The notes under the pieces are model-generated. The model was not told the origin of the DNA. It searched no databases and worked only from the letters and a program-made list of their open reading frames with translations. A stretch of DNA of 62,000 nucleotides from the NCBI GenBank assembly GCA_037447655.1, contig JBBHKE010001628.1, positions 1 through 62,000 on the forward strand, in the 5' to 3' direction. A program made the translations under genes and the position numbers. Of the stretch, positions 23,466 to 33,853 are shown piece after piece. The DNA is from Zygnema cylindricum (taxonomy: Eukaryota; Streptophyta; Zygnematophyceae; Zygnematales; Zygnemataceae). The first letter of the stretch is position 1. Each line of letters opens with the position of its first letter.

Positions 23466-23703
23466 ACGCTAAGGGACATGATTTTCGCATTACGTTATTT
23501 TCTATTCCTGCAGACGCATACGTCACCTAGTACAGTTCTTTGCAAAGATCGTATAGCTCAAAAACTATAGGTACAAATGTGGTACAATTCATAAAGGGAA
23601 GGTACAAGCATTCCATAACTTTAGATGTTTGTTTTAGGGAATTGATCATGACAGTGACTGTTTTGGTTGCGCACAGTCACTTACGTCATTTTGTCAAAAA
23701 ACG

Positions 23704-25017
23704 TACATTTGAAGTACACATTGGTACAAATAAAGTACCGTTGAGTATAAATTTGACGGTCAATCGGTTGGACATCTTTGACTTTCATAATATTGTTTCA
23801 ACCGCTTAAAATTTTGTCGCGCTTGCGAACGTCGACCGTCATAATAAAATTAGCAATTCACACGGTCGGCGAGCGTTTACGTTAACAAAACTGCGGCGAC
23901 CACATGTAAATAAAATGGTTGCAGACAGTAACTTTTTGTCGTTATGTGAGCTCCACGATGAGAGCACAGCCGCAAAATTGAAATTGAATCGTCTAAGTGT
24001 TACATTGAACTTAGACGCAAAGTGAAACGAAACCTATTGAAACTGAAAGTACTATAAGTCTCGTACGGAAATATTATAACGCACGAAACGAAATAAACTT
24101 TTATAATAAAACGAACCGGCGTAAAAATATCATTTGAAATTAAATGAAAAAAACGAGCGTCGTCTCGCGCGACGAAATCGAGCCACGCTATTTACGAATC
24201 AACATACTTACATCGACAACGATATGTTTGGATATTGGGCGAATCGGCGTCGACAGAAATCGTTCAGTCAATTTTTTTGTTCGGTTCGCGTCAGTTATGT
24301 TTTGTTCCGTTCGGTACTGTACTTTTGTGTCGGTTCGGTTTGGTGCGAGCGCCGACAGGTATTCATTTGTTCGAGTCGCACGCTGGTCGATTGCGAGGAA
24401 ATGTTGGTTCACGAAGCGTGACGCGATTTTTTCGTCCGCGGAAGTAATTTATGTGTACGACAAAGTGGCAATACCTTTGTACGGCCGATCCTGCTACGAT
24501 CTTGTCAGTGTAAGTATGGTGATTCGTAAATAGCGTGGCGCAATTTCGCCGCGCGTGACGACGCTCATTTTTTTCATTTAATTTCAAATGATATTTTTAC
24601 GCCGGTTCGTTTAATTATAAAAGTTTATTTCGTTTCGTGCGTTATAATATTTCCGTACGAGACTTATAGTACTTTCAGTTTCAATAGGTTTCGTTTCACT
24701 TTGCGTCTAAGTTCAATGTAACACTTAGACGATTCAATTTCAATTTTGCGGCTGTGCTCTCATCGTGGAGCTCACATAACGACAAAAAGTTACTGTCTGC
24801 AACCATTTTATTTACATGTGGTCGCCGCAGTTTTGTTAACGTAAACGCTCGCCGACCGTGTGAATTGCTAATTTTATTATGACGGTCGACTTTCGCAAGC
24901 GCGACAAAATTTTAAGCGGTTGAAACAATATTATGAAAGTCAAAGATGTCCAACCGATTGACCGTCAAATTTATACTCAACGGTACTTTATTTGTACCAA
25001 TGTGTACTTCAAATGTA
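23704..25017. mobile_element. Foldback element with 519-bp arms
   Basis: Positions 23,704-24,222 are the reverse complement of 24,499-25,017 with few mismatches, separated by a 276-bp spacer (24,223-24,498). The two arms have equal length, so the palindrome has stayed symmetric. The spacer has no credible coding region. No terminal duplication could be read because the right arm runs directly into a partial direct copy of itself. It resembles foldback or long-TIR DNA elements. Confidence 0.75.
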
Positions 25018-25341
25018 TCGTGCGTTATAATATTTCCTTATGAGACTTATAGTACTTTCAGTTTCAATAGGTTTCGTTTCACTTTGCGTCTAAGTTCAAT
25101 GTAGCACTTAGACGATTCGATTTAAATTTTGCGACAGTGCTCTCACAGTGGAGCTCACATAACGACAAAAAGTTATTGTCTGCAACCATTTTATTTACAT
25201 GTGGTCGCCGCAGTTTTGTTAACGTAAACGCTCGCCGGCCGTGTGAATTGCTAATTTTATTATGACGGTCGACGTTTGCAAGCGCGGCAAAATTTTAAGC
25301 GGTTAAAACAATATTATGAAAGTCAAAGATGTCCAACCGAT
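25018..25341 (+). repeat. Third, direct copy of the foldback right arm
   Basis: This stretch repeats about 24,635-24,955 in direct orientation with roughly a dozen differences, then stops where LTR B2 starts. Its divergence from both arms shows that it was not made by the same recent event. Confidence 0.75.
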
Positions 25342-26337
25342 TGTATTGTCCATAGCCTATTTGAGCCATGTATTACTCAAGGAAACACCCACATACTACC
25401 TCAAAAACAATTGTGTTTCAGACAGCATAGATTACTCCAAAATAAACAGGATCGCTTCAAACTACACCAATATGCATTATACTATATACACTATAAACTC
25501 CCAAAGTTATAGCTAAATCCACTAATGCATCTAGAAGATATAGGCTCCAAAGTTTCACAAAAACAGCTGATAGCCTCACAAACTAACCATTTAGACTGCT
25601 CACAGAATCTTACAAAGATACTGGAATACAATGAAAACTTCACACACATATAGATTCTATATCATAGAATAACTCCACATAGTTTCACATGAAAACACCA
25701 AACAGAGTGATCACACCAACAGGTCAAAGATGCAGAAAACAGTTTGCCATTGCTTTGATAAACTTGACTGCAATCCATAAAATACTCTAAGTCCTGCAAG
25801 TTATACTCAGACTACTGAATGTACGGAGGCATACCAGCCGTACTGTATCTACTCTAATAAACTAATTAGCCAAAAGGACAAACCTATGTTGTACAGACTA
25901 TTTACACCGCAATCTTCGTATGTCAGAAACCAAGCTACCGCTAAGCAACTACTAAACTACCACTACCGTACAATCATCATTACTCGAAATCTATCCTAGT
26001 CATATTATCCGCAGCTGCACTAGTTGCGCTGGCTGCGCTTGTCCGTACGGATCATACAAATACCCGCAGCTGCGTTGACTTAACTACGTCGCAGCTCCGC
26101 CGTACCGAGGCCGCCTATTTCAACATTCCGTTTATTTTACATCGGATCGCTTCGCGATCCGCCGTCCATTTGTCACAACTTGTTCACACCACTCAATGAG
26201 TCTTTTACGTCACTTTAATTATATCAATCCGTTCGCTCCCCCAAATCCATGGATCTATTCAAACCTCCATATTAAATCCAAGTAGCAGTTACGCGCGAAC
26301 TGTCTCGTACGCACGAAACTGACTTTTCAAAACAACA
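25342..26337 (-). repeat. LTR B2
   Basis: This is the same family as 18,605, with the same AAAACAACA end and PPT junction on the right, so it is also a 3' LTR read on the minus strand. It interrupts the third foldback arm copy. The hairpin GTACGG...CCGTAC is at 25,821-25,843. About 80 bp of family-B internal sequence follows (26,338-26,419) before a gypsy LTR cuts in. Confidence 0.8.
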
Positions 26338-26419
26338 CTCCCCCGAAAATTTAGTTTTTTGCACCCAAAAAATATGCAGCGTGTAATGCTATGTTTATAC
26401 GCTGCGCTAGTTTCACATC

Positions 26420-26901
26420 TGTAATAGGGTTACAAGATTCGGGTACTTATTGGCTAGGGCTATGCTGCTATAGTTGCGATTCCAGAGCAGCGCAGCTGCA
26501 ATTCCAGACCAGCGCAGCGTAGCAGCATAGCACCTTAGCGGCGTAGCAAGTTGGTAGCGCCGCAACATAGCAGCGCAGCATAGCAACGCCGCAGAATGTA
26601 GATGGAGTTGTATAGTTCTAGAAGGAAGTTTTAGATAGATCTCGCTTGACCGTGAAGGTCCACCTGTACAGCTATACTGTACTAGGATGACTAGCAATTA
26701 GTTAGTTTAAATAGTCAGGTGGGCTTGTGAATAGAGTACCTCAAGTAGACCTACACAGCTAGCGCAACCTTGTACTCTCTTCCAAGTAATAAAGCGCAAC
26801 CTTGTCTGTTAGTATTGTGCTCCTACTGTTGCTACGGGAAGATCCTTGGTGTTTTCGCTGTGCATTGTGACATGTTGTGGTGTATTATTGCCTCTTTTAC
26901 A
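26420..26901 (+). repeat. 5' LTR of Ty3/gypsy element
   Basis: The block starts TGTAATAGGG, ends TTTTACA and is followed one base later by an initiator-Met primer site. The left flank is family-B internal sequence. The U3 part contains many GCAGCGCAGC/AGCATAG short repeats (26,460-26,590). The 3' LTR is not in the window. Confidence 0.75.
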
Positions 26902-26902
26902 C

Positions 26903-26914
26903 TGGTATCAGAGC
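26903..26914 (+). promoter_or_regulatory. Primer-binding site, tRNA-iMet
   Basis: TGGTATCAGAGC, the standard complement to the 3' end of plant initiator methionine tRNA, lies one base after the LTR and 22 bases before the gag start. Confidence 0.9.
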
Positions 26915-26935
26915 TATTACCCGTGACTCGACAGC

Positions 26936-27785
26936 ATGGATGAACATGGCGTATCCACTACAGAAATGTTGGCGCAAGTTCTCAAGGAGTTGGAAAGTGT
27001 GAGATTACAGAACGCGCAGCTGAGTAACACCGTCACAGCCTTGGAGTCTCGTCTAGGGGAGCGACCTCATGGAGGCATAGAGAGAGACTCTCGGAGACCA
27101 AAATTAAGGTTTCTCGACGAGTTTGACCCTGCAAGACACAAGAACCTTGACTCATGGCTATTCTCCGTGGCGAACTATCTCGAGAATTTTCCTAACCTAT
27201 CGGATCGTGAGAAGATTCACTACGCGGGTGGTCTTCTTAAAGGGGCAGCGGGTACCTGGTGGAGAACATTGGTAGAGGACGATGAGTTACTAAACGTCTG
27301 GGCGCTCTCCGTTCAACTCCGCCGCGACAATTGGCAGCTCGTCAACACGGTGAAGGCGGCGAGAGATAAGATCGCAGTATTGAAGCAACGCACTTCACTG
27401 ATGGAGTTTACTGAGCGGTTCTTGGAGTACAAAGTTCAAATACCTACGATGACGGAGGATGAAGTCGTGGATCGCTATGTGGAGTTGCTTAAGTCGTCTA
27501 TTCGTAGAGATGTGGAACAATGGCTTGCTCGGAAAAGCACGATTCCTACTCTCTCGGCAATCATCCAGTTTGCGGAGCGGACCAATTCAATCGACTTTAA
27601 CTTCCGTAGACGTTATCACTACGGGTCGAGGAGTAGCGGAGGACATCGACGAGACGAAGGTCCAACCCCCATGGAGCTCGGCGCAATTAATGAGGATAAG
27701 GAAGCGGTCAAAGTCCTGCGAAGAAAGAAGAAAACTACCAAGACCAAGACCAATGACATATACCCCGAGGAAATCCAGCGGAGGA
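26936..27785 (+). CDS. Ty3/gypsy Gag (N-terminal and capsid part)
   Basis: The ORF begins with ATG shortly after the primer site. A Leu/Gln-rich N-terminal coiled stretch is followed by the retrotransposon gag domain (residues about 50-215), with LRFLDEFD, LDSWLFSVANYL, AAGTWWRTL and LMEFTERFLEYKVQIP. PTPMELGAINE then marks the usual linker before the nucleocapsid knuckle. The knuckle itself reads in another frame from about 27,785. This part has no internal stop and is the best-preserved retroelement ORF in the window. Confidence 0.85.
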
Positions 27786-28308
27786 GGCAAAAATGGCATA
27801 TGCTTCCAGTGCGGTTCTCCAGATCATATGGCTCGAGAGTGTCCGAAACGGAAAGGTCCCAAAAAGGGAAAACTTACCGTTATGAGGTTAGTCGGTGAAG
27901 GTGGAGACCCTTTGATATTTCCGGGTCAAATAGGAGTGAGTGCAGCTAACTTCATGGTGGACTCCGGAGCATCGGGGAACTTTATTAATGAGGCGACGGT
28001 GAAAAGGTTGAAACTTCCTCTTGTGGTACTAAATGATCATCAGTGGGTACAATTGGCCGACGAAAGTTCCTTATCCATTACCCATCGTACCCCGAGGTTA
28101 CGCGTAGGAATTGGGAAATTCCGATGGTACGACACGCTTCATGTATTACCTCTTAAAGACCATGAGGTAATCTTGGGGAAGCCGTGGCTGCAAAAATGGA
28201 ATCCGACGATTGATTGGAGAAGTGGCGCCATGAGAGTGAAGAAAGGTGAAGAAGAGTTTGAGGTAAAAGCGGGAGCGACTGGTAAGGGAGCGGAAGAGAT
28301 CACCCCTC
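27786..28308 (+). pseudogene. Ty3/gypsy zinc knuckle and protease, truncated
   Basis: In the +1 frame relative to Gag, a CCHC knuckle (CFQCGSPDHMAREC) is followed by an aspartic protease with FMVDSGASGNFI and, further on, HEVILGKPWL. The reading ends at 28,308, where a family-A LTR begins; the final codons come from that LTR. Reverse transcriptase, RNase H and integrase are absent. The frame change lies between the TNDIYPEE and GICFQC segments and may be a simple one-base indel or a programmed shift. Confidence 0.8.
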
Positions 28309-30340
28309 TGAAATAACACTTTCTGTGTGGTCAGTTCCACCACAGAATGCAAAGTTAGAATATGAGATTTGGACACATTCACCCACTTTGACTTTCCCTT
28401 AGAATTACCGCCACCTTGGCAGACAAAAACTCTGACCAACTACACCCCTGTGTAGACTGGACTCCCTTGAGTCTGTAGCAAAAAGAATCACTGAAAATGG
28501 TCAAGTAAATTGATAGTTATGGCTGGCCAAAGTTTGCCATTTATACAGGGTGCTCTCTGGGAGAGGCAGCTACCTACCCAAAATTTTCTAAGTCCTATTC
28601 CCTCTCTAAAACTCTATCTACTGAAGTACGACACCGATCAAATTACTGTGTCGTACAGAAAAGTACAGGTGTCGGTGTACTTTCTGTACGGCCATTGTAC
28701 GACATGGCCAAAATGTCGACACGTGTCAAATCTGTTGTCCATAGCCTTTTTCAGCCATGGATTACTCACGGAAACACCCACAGACTACCTGAAAAACAGC
28801 TATGTTTTAGACAGCACAGATTACTTCTTACTGAACAGAATCACCTCAAACTGCACCAATAAGCAGTATACCATATACACTATAAACTCCCAAAGTTACA
28901 GCTGAATCCACCAAGGCATCTAGAAGATATAGGCTCTAGAGTTTCACAAAAACAGCTGTCAGCTTCACAAACTAACCACTTAGACTGCTCACAGAATCTT
29001 ACAGAGATACTGGAATACAATGAAACTTCACACACATATATATTGTATATCATAGAATACCTCCACAAAGTTTCACATGAAAGCACCAAACAGAGTGATC
29101 GCACCAACATGTCAAAGATGCAGAAAACAGTCTGCCATTGCTTTGATAAACTTGACTGCGATACATAAAATAATCTAAGTCCTGCAAGTTATACTCAGAG
29201 TACGGAGGCATACCAGCCGTACTGTATCTACTCTAATAACCTAACTAGTCAAAAGGACAAACCTCTGTTGTACAGAATATTTACACCGTACTCTTCGTAT
29301 GTCAGAAACCAAGCTACCACTAAGCAACTACTAAGCTACCACTACTGTACAATCATCATTACTCGAGATCTATCCTAGTCATATTATCCGCAGCTGCGCT
29401 GGCTGCGCAGGCTGCGCTGGCTGCGCTTATCCGTACGGATCATACAAATAGCCGCAGCTACGTTGACTTAACTGCGTCGCAGCTGCGCCGTACCGACGGC
29501 GTCTATTCCGTTTATTTTACATCGGATCGCTTCGCGATCCGCCGTCCATTTGTCACAGCTTGTTCACACCACTCAATGAGTCTTTTATGTCACTTTAATT
29601 ATATCAATCCGTTCGCTCCCCCAATCCGTGAATCTATTCAAACCTCCATATTAAATCCAATTAGCAGTTACGGGCAAACTGTCTCGTACGCACGAAACTG
29701 ACTTTTCAAAGCAACAAAATCAGGATTAGTTATTGTAATCTCTGAAATTCCCGTAATCCAATGTTATCACCCCACGTGTCATCTGACGTGGCAAAGACCG
29801 TAAAACGCCAAAAGTGCCTTTTCCGTGATCGCGGCGCCTATCGCGGCCGTCCGATCAAAACCGGCTATAATCCTAGCCGTTGAAATTCGACGCGCGGTAT
29901 TTGTTTCGCTATCGAAACAAATGCGCGGTATCCGTTGTGTCCCCATACCGTACTTCGTACTAAATCAAACTGTATCTATGTACTAAGTATCTATTCGCCG
30001 TTAAACGAATTAATGTACATGTAACAATTTATATATATTTATTAAACCCTATATACCGTAATAGGTGTCTTAGACTTAACGGCTAGAGCTAACGGCTAAT
30101 GTAAATTGACGGACGGCAGGTACCAGGATCAATTCCTGGGTCCGTCAACTAACTTTTGGTAAGTCTACCTAATTTACTCCTTGTCTTCTCTAGAGAGCTT
30201 AGGCAGCCATGGCTCTAGCTCCCTATCCAGCCTTTAGTGACTACAACAAGTGTGGGGGCTTGGAGAGGGGAGTTAGAGGCAGCCCGCCTTAGATCGTTTT
30301 CTATCCTAATACAGACCTAGAAAATACTCAAATATTAACA
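28309..30340 (-). repeat. 3' LTR A of element at 30,341-32,375, split by solo LTR
   Basis: Starts TGAAATAACAC and ends AATATTAACA (plus strand). Removing the nested LTR B3 and one copy of its 5-bp target leaves about 1,043 bp, against 1,041 bp for the partner LTR at 32,376. The tRNA-like module lies at 30,106-30,148 with a perfect nine-pair stem (TTGACGGAC/GTCCGTCAA). Confidence 0.88.
28733..29716 (-). mobile_element. Solo LTR B3 with 5-bp target duplication
   Basis: A complete family-B LTR (TGTTGTCC...AAGCAACA, 984 bp) is flanked by AAATC at 28,728-28,732 and 29,717-29,721. The host LTR A continues on both sides. No internal sequence remains, so the element was reduced by LTR-LTR recombination. 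The intact duplication marks it as one of the later insertions in the stack. Confidence 0.92.
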
Positions 30341-30354
30341 CTCCCCTTATTTTC
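30341..30354 (-). promoter_or_regulatory. Polypurine tract of the copia-like element
   Basis: The minus-strand sequence GAAAATAAGGGGAG directly precedes the LTR start TGTTAATATT and fixes the orientation of the element as minus. Confidence 0.8.
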
Positions 30355-30369
30355 TAGTCTATTTTTCTT

Positions 30370-31517
30370 TCAACTTCCACAAACAAGTAAACAAACACCC
30401 CCTCCCCTTTTTCTTTTTCCCTTTTTTTTTTTTTCTTTCATAAAACTTAAGTATTTAACACATTGCATTAAATGAACTGAAATGATAATTGCATCACACA
30501 TTTTATTTAACATCCCACTTTTCATAAATCCTGGCAAAGATTTTATCCACTTCATCACTCTTTCATCCACACACAAACCGATTTCCCTCTTGCGATCCAA
30601 ACAGCCAGCCCCATCTCCAATCTGCAACATACACCCAGATGCTAACCCTTTTACAGGCACACCTTCATAAATACCATCACTCCCTTTAGCGATGTCAAAC
30701 CTATTACCCGCAAAAATTGAACTTTCCTCACTCTCTCCCATGGATTTCTTTCCACTCTCTCTTTCTAAATTTATTACAAATAAGTATTTCTCCTCCCCTA
30801 AACCTTTCATTACATATCCTCTTCTTCCTTATCTTTAAAAACCCCTTCTAGTTTCACTTCTCCCATTTCCTCGGAATCCATTGAGGTCTCCCTTTTCGAC
30901 CAGTTTTCTAATTCCAAAATACCTATAAAATTATCCTCATTAATTTTATCTTTCCCGTTTTCACTTATGGATCCTGGATCTGACTTTCTCATTTCTAAGT
31001 CGTACACCTTACACTCCTCGTCATCCTCAAGTACCTCCTCTCTCTTTACTTCCATTATACCTCCAAAAGCACACTTTTGCCTTCGAGCAATTTCTGTGTA
31101 CTTTTCTCTCTTCCCCATTCTACCGATGTGAAGAAGCTCCAATTTTTCTTCATCCTCTTTCTCCTCTTCCTCTTCGCCCTCCTCATCCACATTCCAACTT
31201 CTAAGTTTTTCCAAACAAGGGCATTCCTCCATGTAATGACCCGGTTCCCTACAAAAGAAGCAAACCCTTTTTTTCAAAGCTCCTGTGTCTTTTCCTCTCC
31301 CTCTTTTTCCACCAAAGTTCCGATAAGGTTTACCTTTGTCTTTCTTCCTCTCATCACGCTTCCGCTCGTCACCACCGTTCCTCTCATCACGCTTCCGCTC
31401 GTCACTGACGTTCCTCTCATCACGCTTCCGCCAATCACCACCAGTTGTGAATGCATTCACCCTGTCACTTCCCCTACGAAGCTCCAAAGTGCTTTCCCTT
31501 ACAAGAATTATCCCCAT
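30370..31517 (-). pseudogene. Gag knuckle plus RNase H-like ORFs of non-autonomous element
   Basis: Two abutting ORFs (30,810-31,517 and 30,370-30,810) carry a CCHC knuckle (CFFCREPGHYMEEC), several ERKRDER repeats before it, an acidic linker, and a tail with MLQIGDGAGCLDRKRE that parallels copia RNase H without its acidic active-site motifs. Relative to copia 3, a segment around FMTDLVGTLHLRIN is deleted. A stop separates the two parts. Confidence 0.6.
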
Positions 31518-31985
31518 GGTAAAGCTCTAAGTCCATGAGGAGCCATCCATTGCCTGCATACGACAAATGATGTTTTCGTACTCTTCTGGGAGTTTCATCA
31601 GTAGTGTATTAATCTTCCTCTCCTCAGATTCTACATATCCCGCACTAGCAAGCTCAACATATAGCGCAGCAATATCATTGCAAAACTCTATCATGCTACC
31701 GCCTTTATAAATATAGGCATCTATTTCTTGGTTTACTAATTACTGCCTCTGAATAGTCTTACTCTTATAAATCTGACTAAGTGCTTCCCATATCTCTGAA
31801 GACTTCATTACGTTTTTAAGAGTGATAGCTATAGACTTCGACACGTTTCTAAGTATGAGATGCTTTGCTATAGTATTTTTGTATTCCTATATTTTTCTGT
31901 CATTTTCTTCAATTTTAAACCGTACAAATGGAACCATAGTCGAGAGCTTAGCTCCCCTCACCATCGGTGTTCGTTTTCCCTTCTC

Positions 31986-32255
31986 TCATTTTTCCCCATC
32001 CACGGAACGGTTTTTCCCTTCACCTTCCGTTGCATCTGAACTCCGGTTGATATTCTGGACGGCCTCAGATGATTCTCCATAGTAAGCTCCTCCAAATCCA
32101 GGTGGCGGACATCTCACTTGTCCCGAAACTATTCCCCATAAGAGCTTCTCAAAAAGCAATCCTGCCATTGTAAACTCCCAATAAGTGAAGTCTGTCCCAT
32201 CGAACATATGCACCCTAGATGGTGGGCCCATAACCTGAAACTCTGAGACCTCCAT
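31986..32255 (-). pseudogene. Gag N-terminal fragment of non-autonomous element
   Basis: The ORF starts at ATG 32,255 with MEVSEFQVMGPPSRVHMFDG and continues with FTYWEFTMAGLLFEKLLWGI, the usual copia gag opening. The MGPPSR motif is shared with copia 1 and 2. The rest of gag to 31,517 is interrupted by frameshifts. Confidence 0.7.
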
Positions 32256-32375
32256 TGGCCCTCAGAGTATGCAGATCCAAAAAGAAACTTATCTAGATAG
32301 TGCCGACTCCAAGTTGATATAAACCCAAATGACTGACCCCTTGACAATCAGAACCCAAATATAGATTCACCCTTG

Positions 32376-33416
32376 TGAAATAACACTTTCTGTGTGGTCA
32401 GTTCCACCACAGAATGCAAAGTTAGAATATGAGATTTGGACACATTCACCCACTTTGACTTTCCCTTAGAAATACCGCCACCTTGGCAGACAAAAACTCT
32501 GACCGACTACACCCTTGTGTGGCCTGGACTCCCCTGAGTCCGCAGCAAAAAGAATCACTGAAAATGGTCAAGTAAATTGATAGTTATGGCTGGCCAAAAT
32601 TTGCCATTTATACAGGGTGCTCTCTAGGAGAGGCATCTACCTATCCAAAATTTTCTAAGTCCTATTCCCTCTCTAAAAATCTATCTACTGAAGTACGACA
32701 CCAATTAAATTACTGTGTCGTACAGAAAAGTACAGGTGCTGGTGTACTTTCTGTACGGCCATTGTACGACATGGCCAAAATGTCGACACGTGTCAAATCA
32801 GGATTAGTTCCTGTAATCTCCAGAATTCCCGTAATCCAATGTTATCACGCCACGTGTCATCTGACGTGGCAAATACTGTAAAACGCCAAAAGTGCCTTTT
32901 CCGTGATCGCGGCGCCTATCGCGGCTGTCCGATCAAAACCGGCTACAATCCTAGCCGCTGAAATTCGACGCGCGGTATTTGTTTCGCTATCGAAACAAAT
33001 GCGCGGTATCCGTTGTGTCCCCATACCGTACTTCGTACTAAATCAAACTGTATCTATGTACTAAGTATTTATTCACCGTTAAACGAATTAATGTACATGT
33101 AACAATTTATATATTTATTAAACCCTATATACCGTAATAGGTGTCCTAGACTTAACGGCTAGAGCTAACGGCTAATGTAAATTGACGGACGGCAGGTACC
33201 AGGATCAATTCCTGGGTCCGTCAACTAACTTTTGGTAAGTCTACCTAATTTACTCCTTGTCTTCTCTAGAGAGCTTAGGCAGCCATGGCTCTAGCTCCCT
33301 ATCCTTCCTTCAGTGACTACAACAAGTGTGGGGGCTTGGAGAGGGGAGTTAGAGGCAGACCGCCTTAGCTCTTTTTCTATCCTAATACAGACCTAGAAAA
33401 TACTCAAATATTAACA
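32376..33416 (-). repeat. 5' LTR A of the non-autonomous element
   Basis: 1,041 bp from TGAAATAACAC to AATATTAACA, nearly identical to the partner LTR once the nested insertion is removed. The tRNA-like module is at 33,182-33,224. A downstream block, CTCTAGCTCCCT near 33,290, can pair with AGGGGAGTTAGAG near 33,340. Confidence 0.88.
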
Positions 33417-33853
33417 GTATTGGTTTCTTATCCGTATCGGAATCCGTACTTTTCCTTTTACTGGATATATGTCTCCTGTAACCAGTTACAGTTAAATGAA
33501 CTTTTCTACGTATAACTATTTAATTAATAATCAATCCCTATATTACGAACACTACTTCTAGAGTTAACGGCTAAGGCTATCGGCTACCGGCTATCTGCCG
33601 GCCGTCAGGTACCAGGATCAAATCCTGCCGCCGGCATATATCTTTTAGTAAAATAAAACCCCTAACTAAAATATATTTTCCCGTAAACCTCTGGATAGCC
33701 TAGTTAGCTATGGCTTTAGATCCCTCTCCAATTTGTCAGTGAATGCGACAAGTTTGAGAAGTTCGAGAGAGAAGTTAGAGGTAGACTGCCTCGTCTTCTT
33801 TCTTATTTCTATTCAGACCTAGAAAATACTTTAAAAGACCATTAATTTCTACA
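33417..33853 (-). repeat. Truncated A2-type LTR
   Basis: Colinear with the right half of the copia 2 LTR (CCGTATCGGAATCCGTAC, GTTAAATGAA, GCTATGGCT, AATTTCTACA end). Its tRNA-like module at 33,596-33,636 has stem TGCCGGC/GCCGGCA, different in sequence from the other copies but still fully paired. A PPT-like junction (minus strand) follows at 33,854. Confidence 0.65.

Larger units (their letters stand above)
30341..32375 (-). mobile_element. Non-autonomous copia-like element, internal region
   Basis: Only about 2.0 kb lies between two full-length LTRs. It encodes a gag and a decayed RNase H-like tail, with no protease, integrase or reverse transcriptase. Its LTRs are related to those of copia 2, so copia 2-like elements could have supplied its enzymes. 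Target duplications do not match at the outer ends (CCCTC left, GTATT right). Confidence 0.75.
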
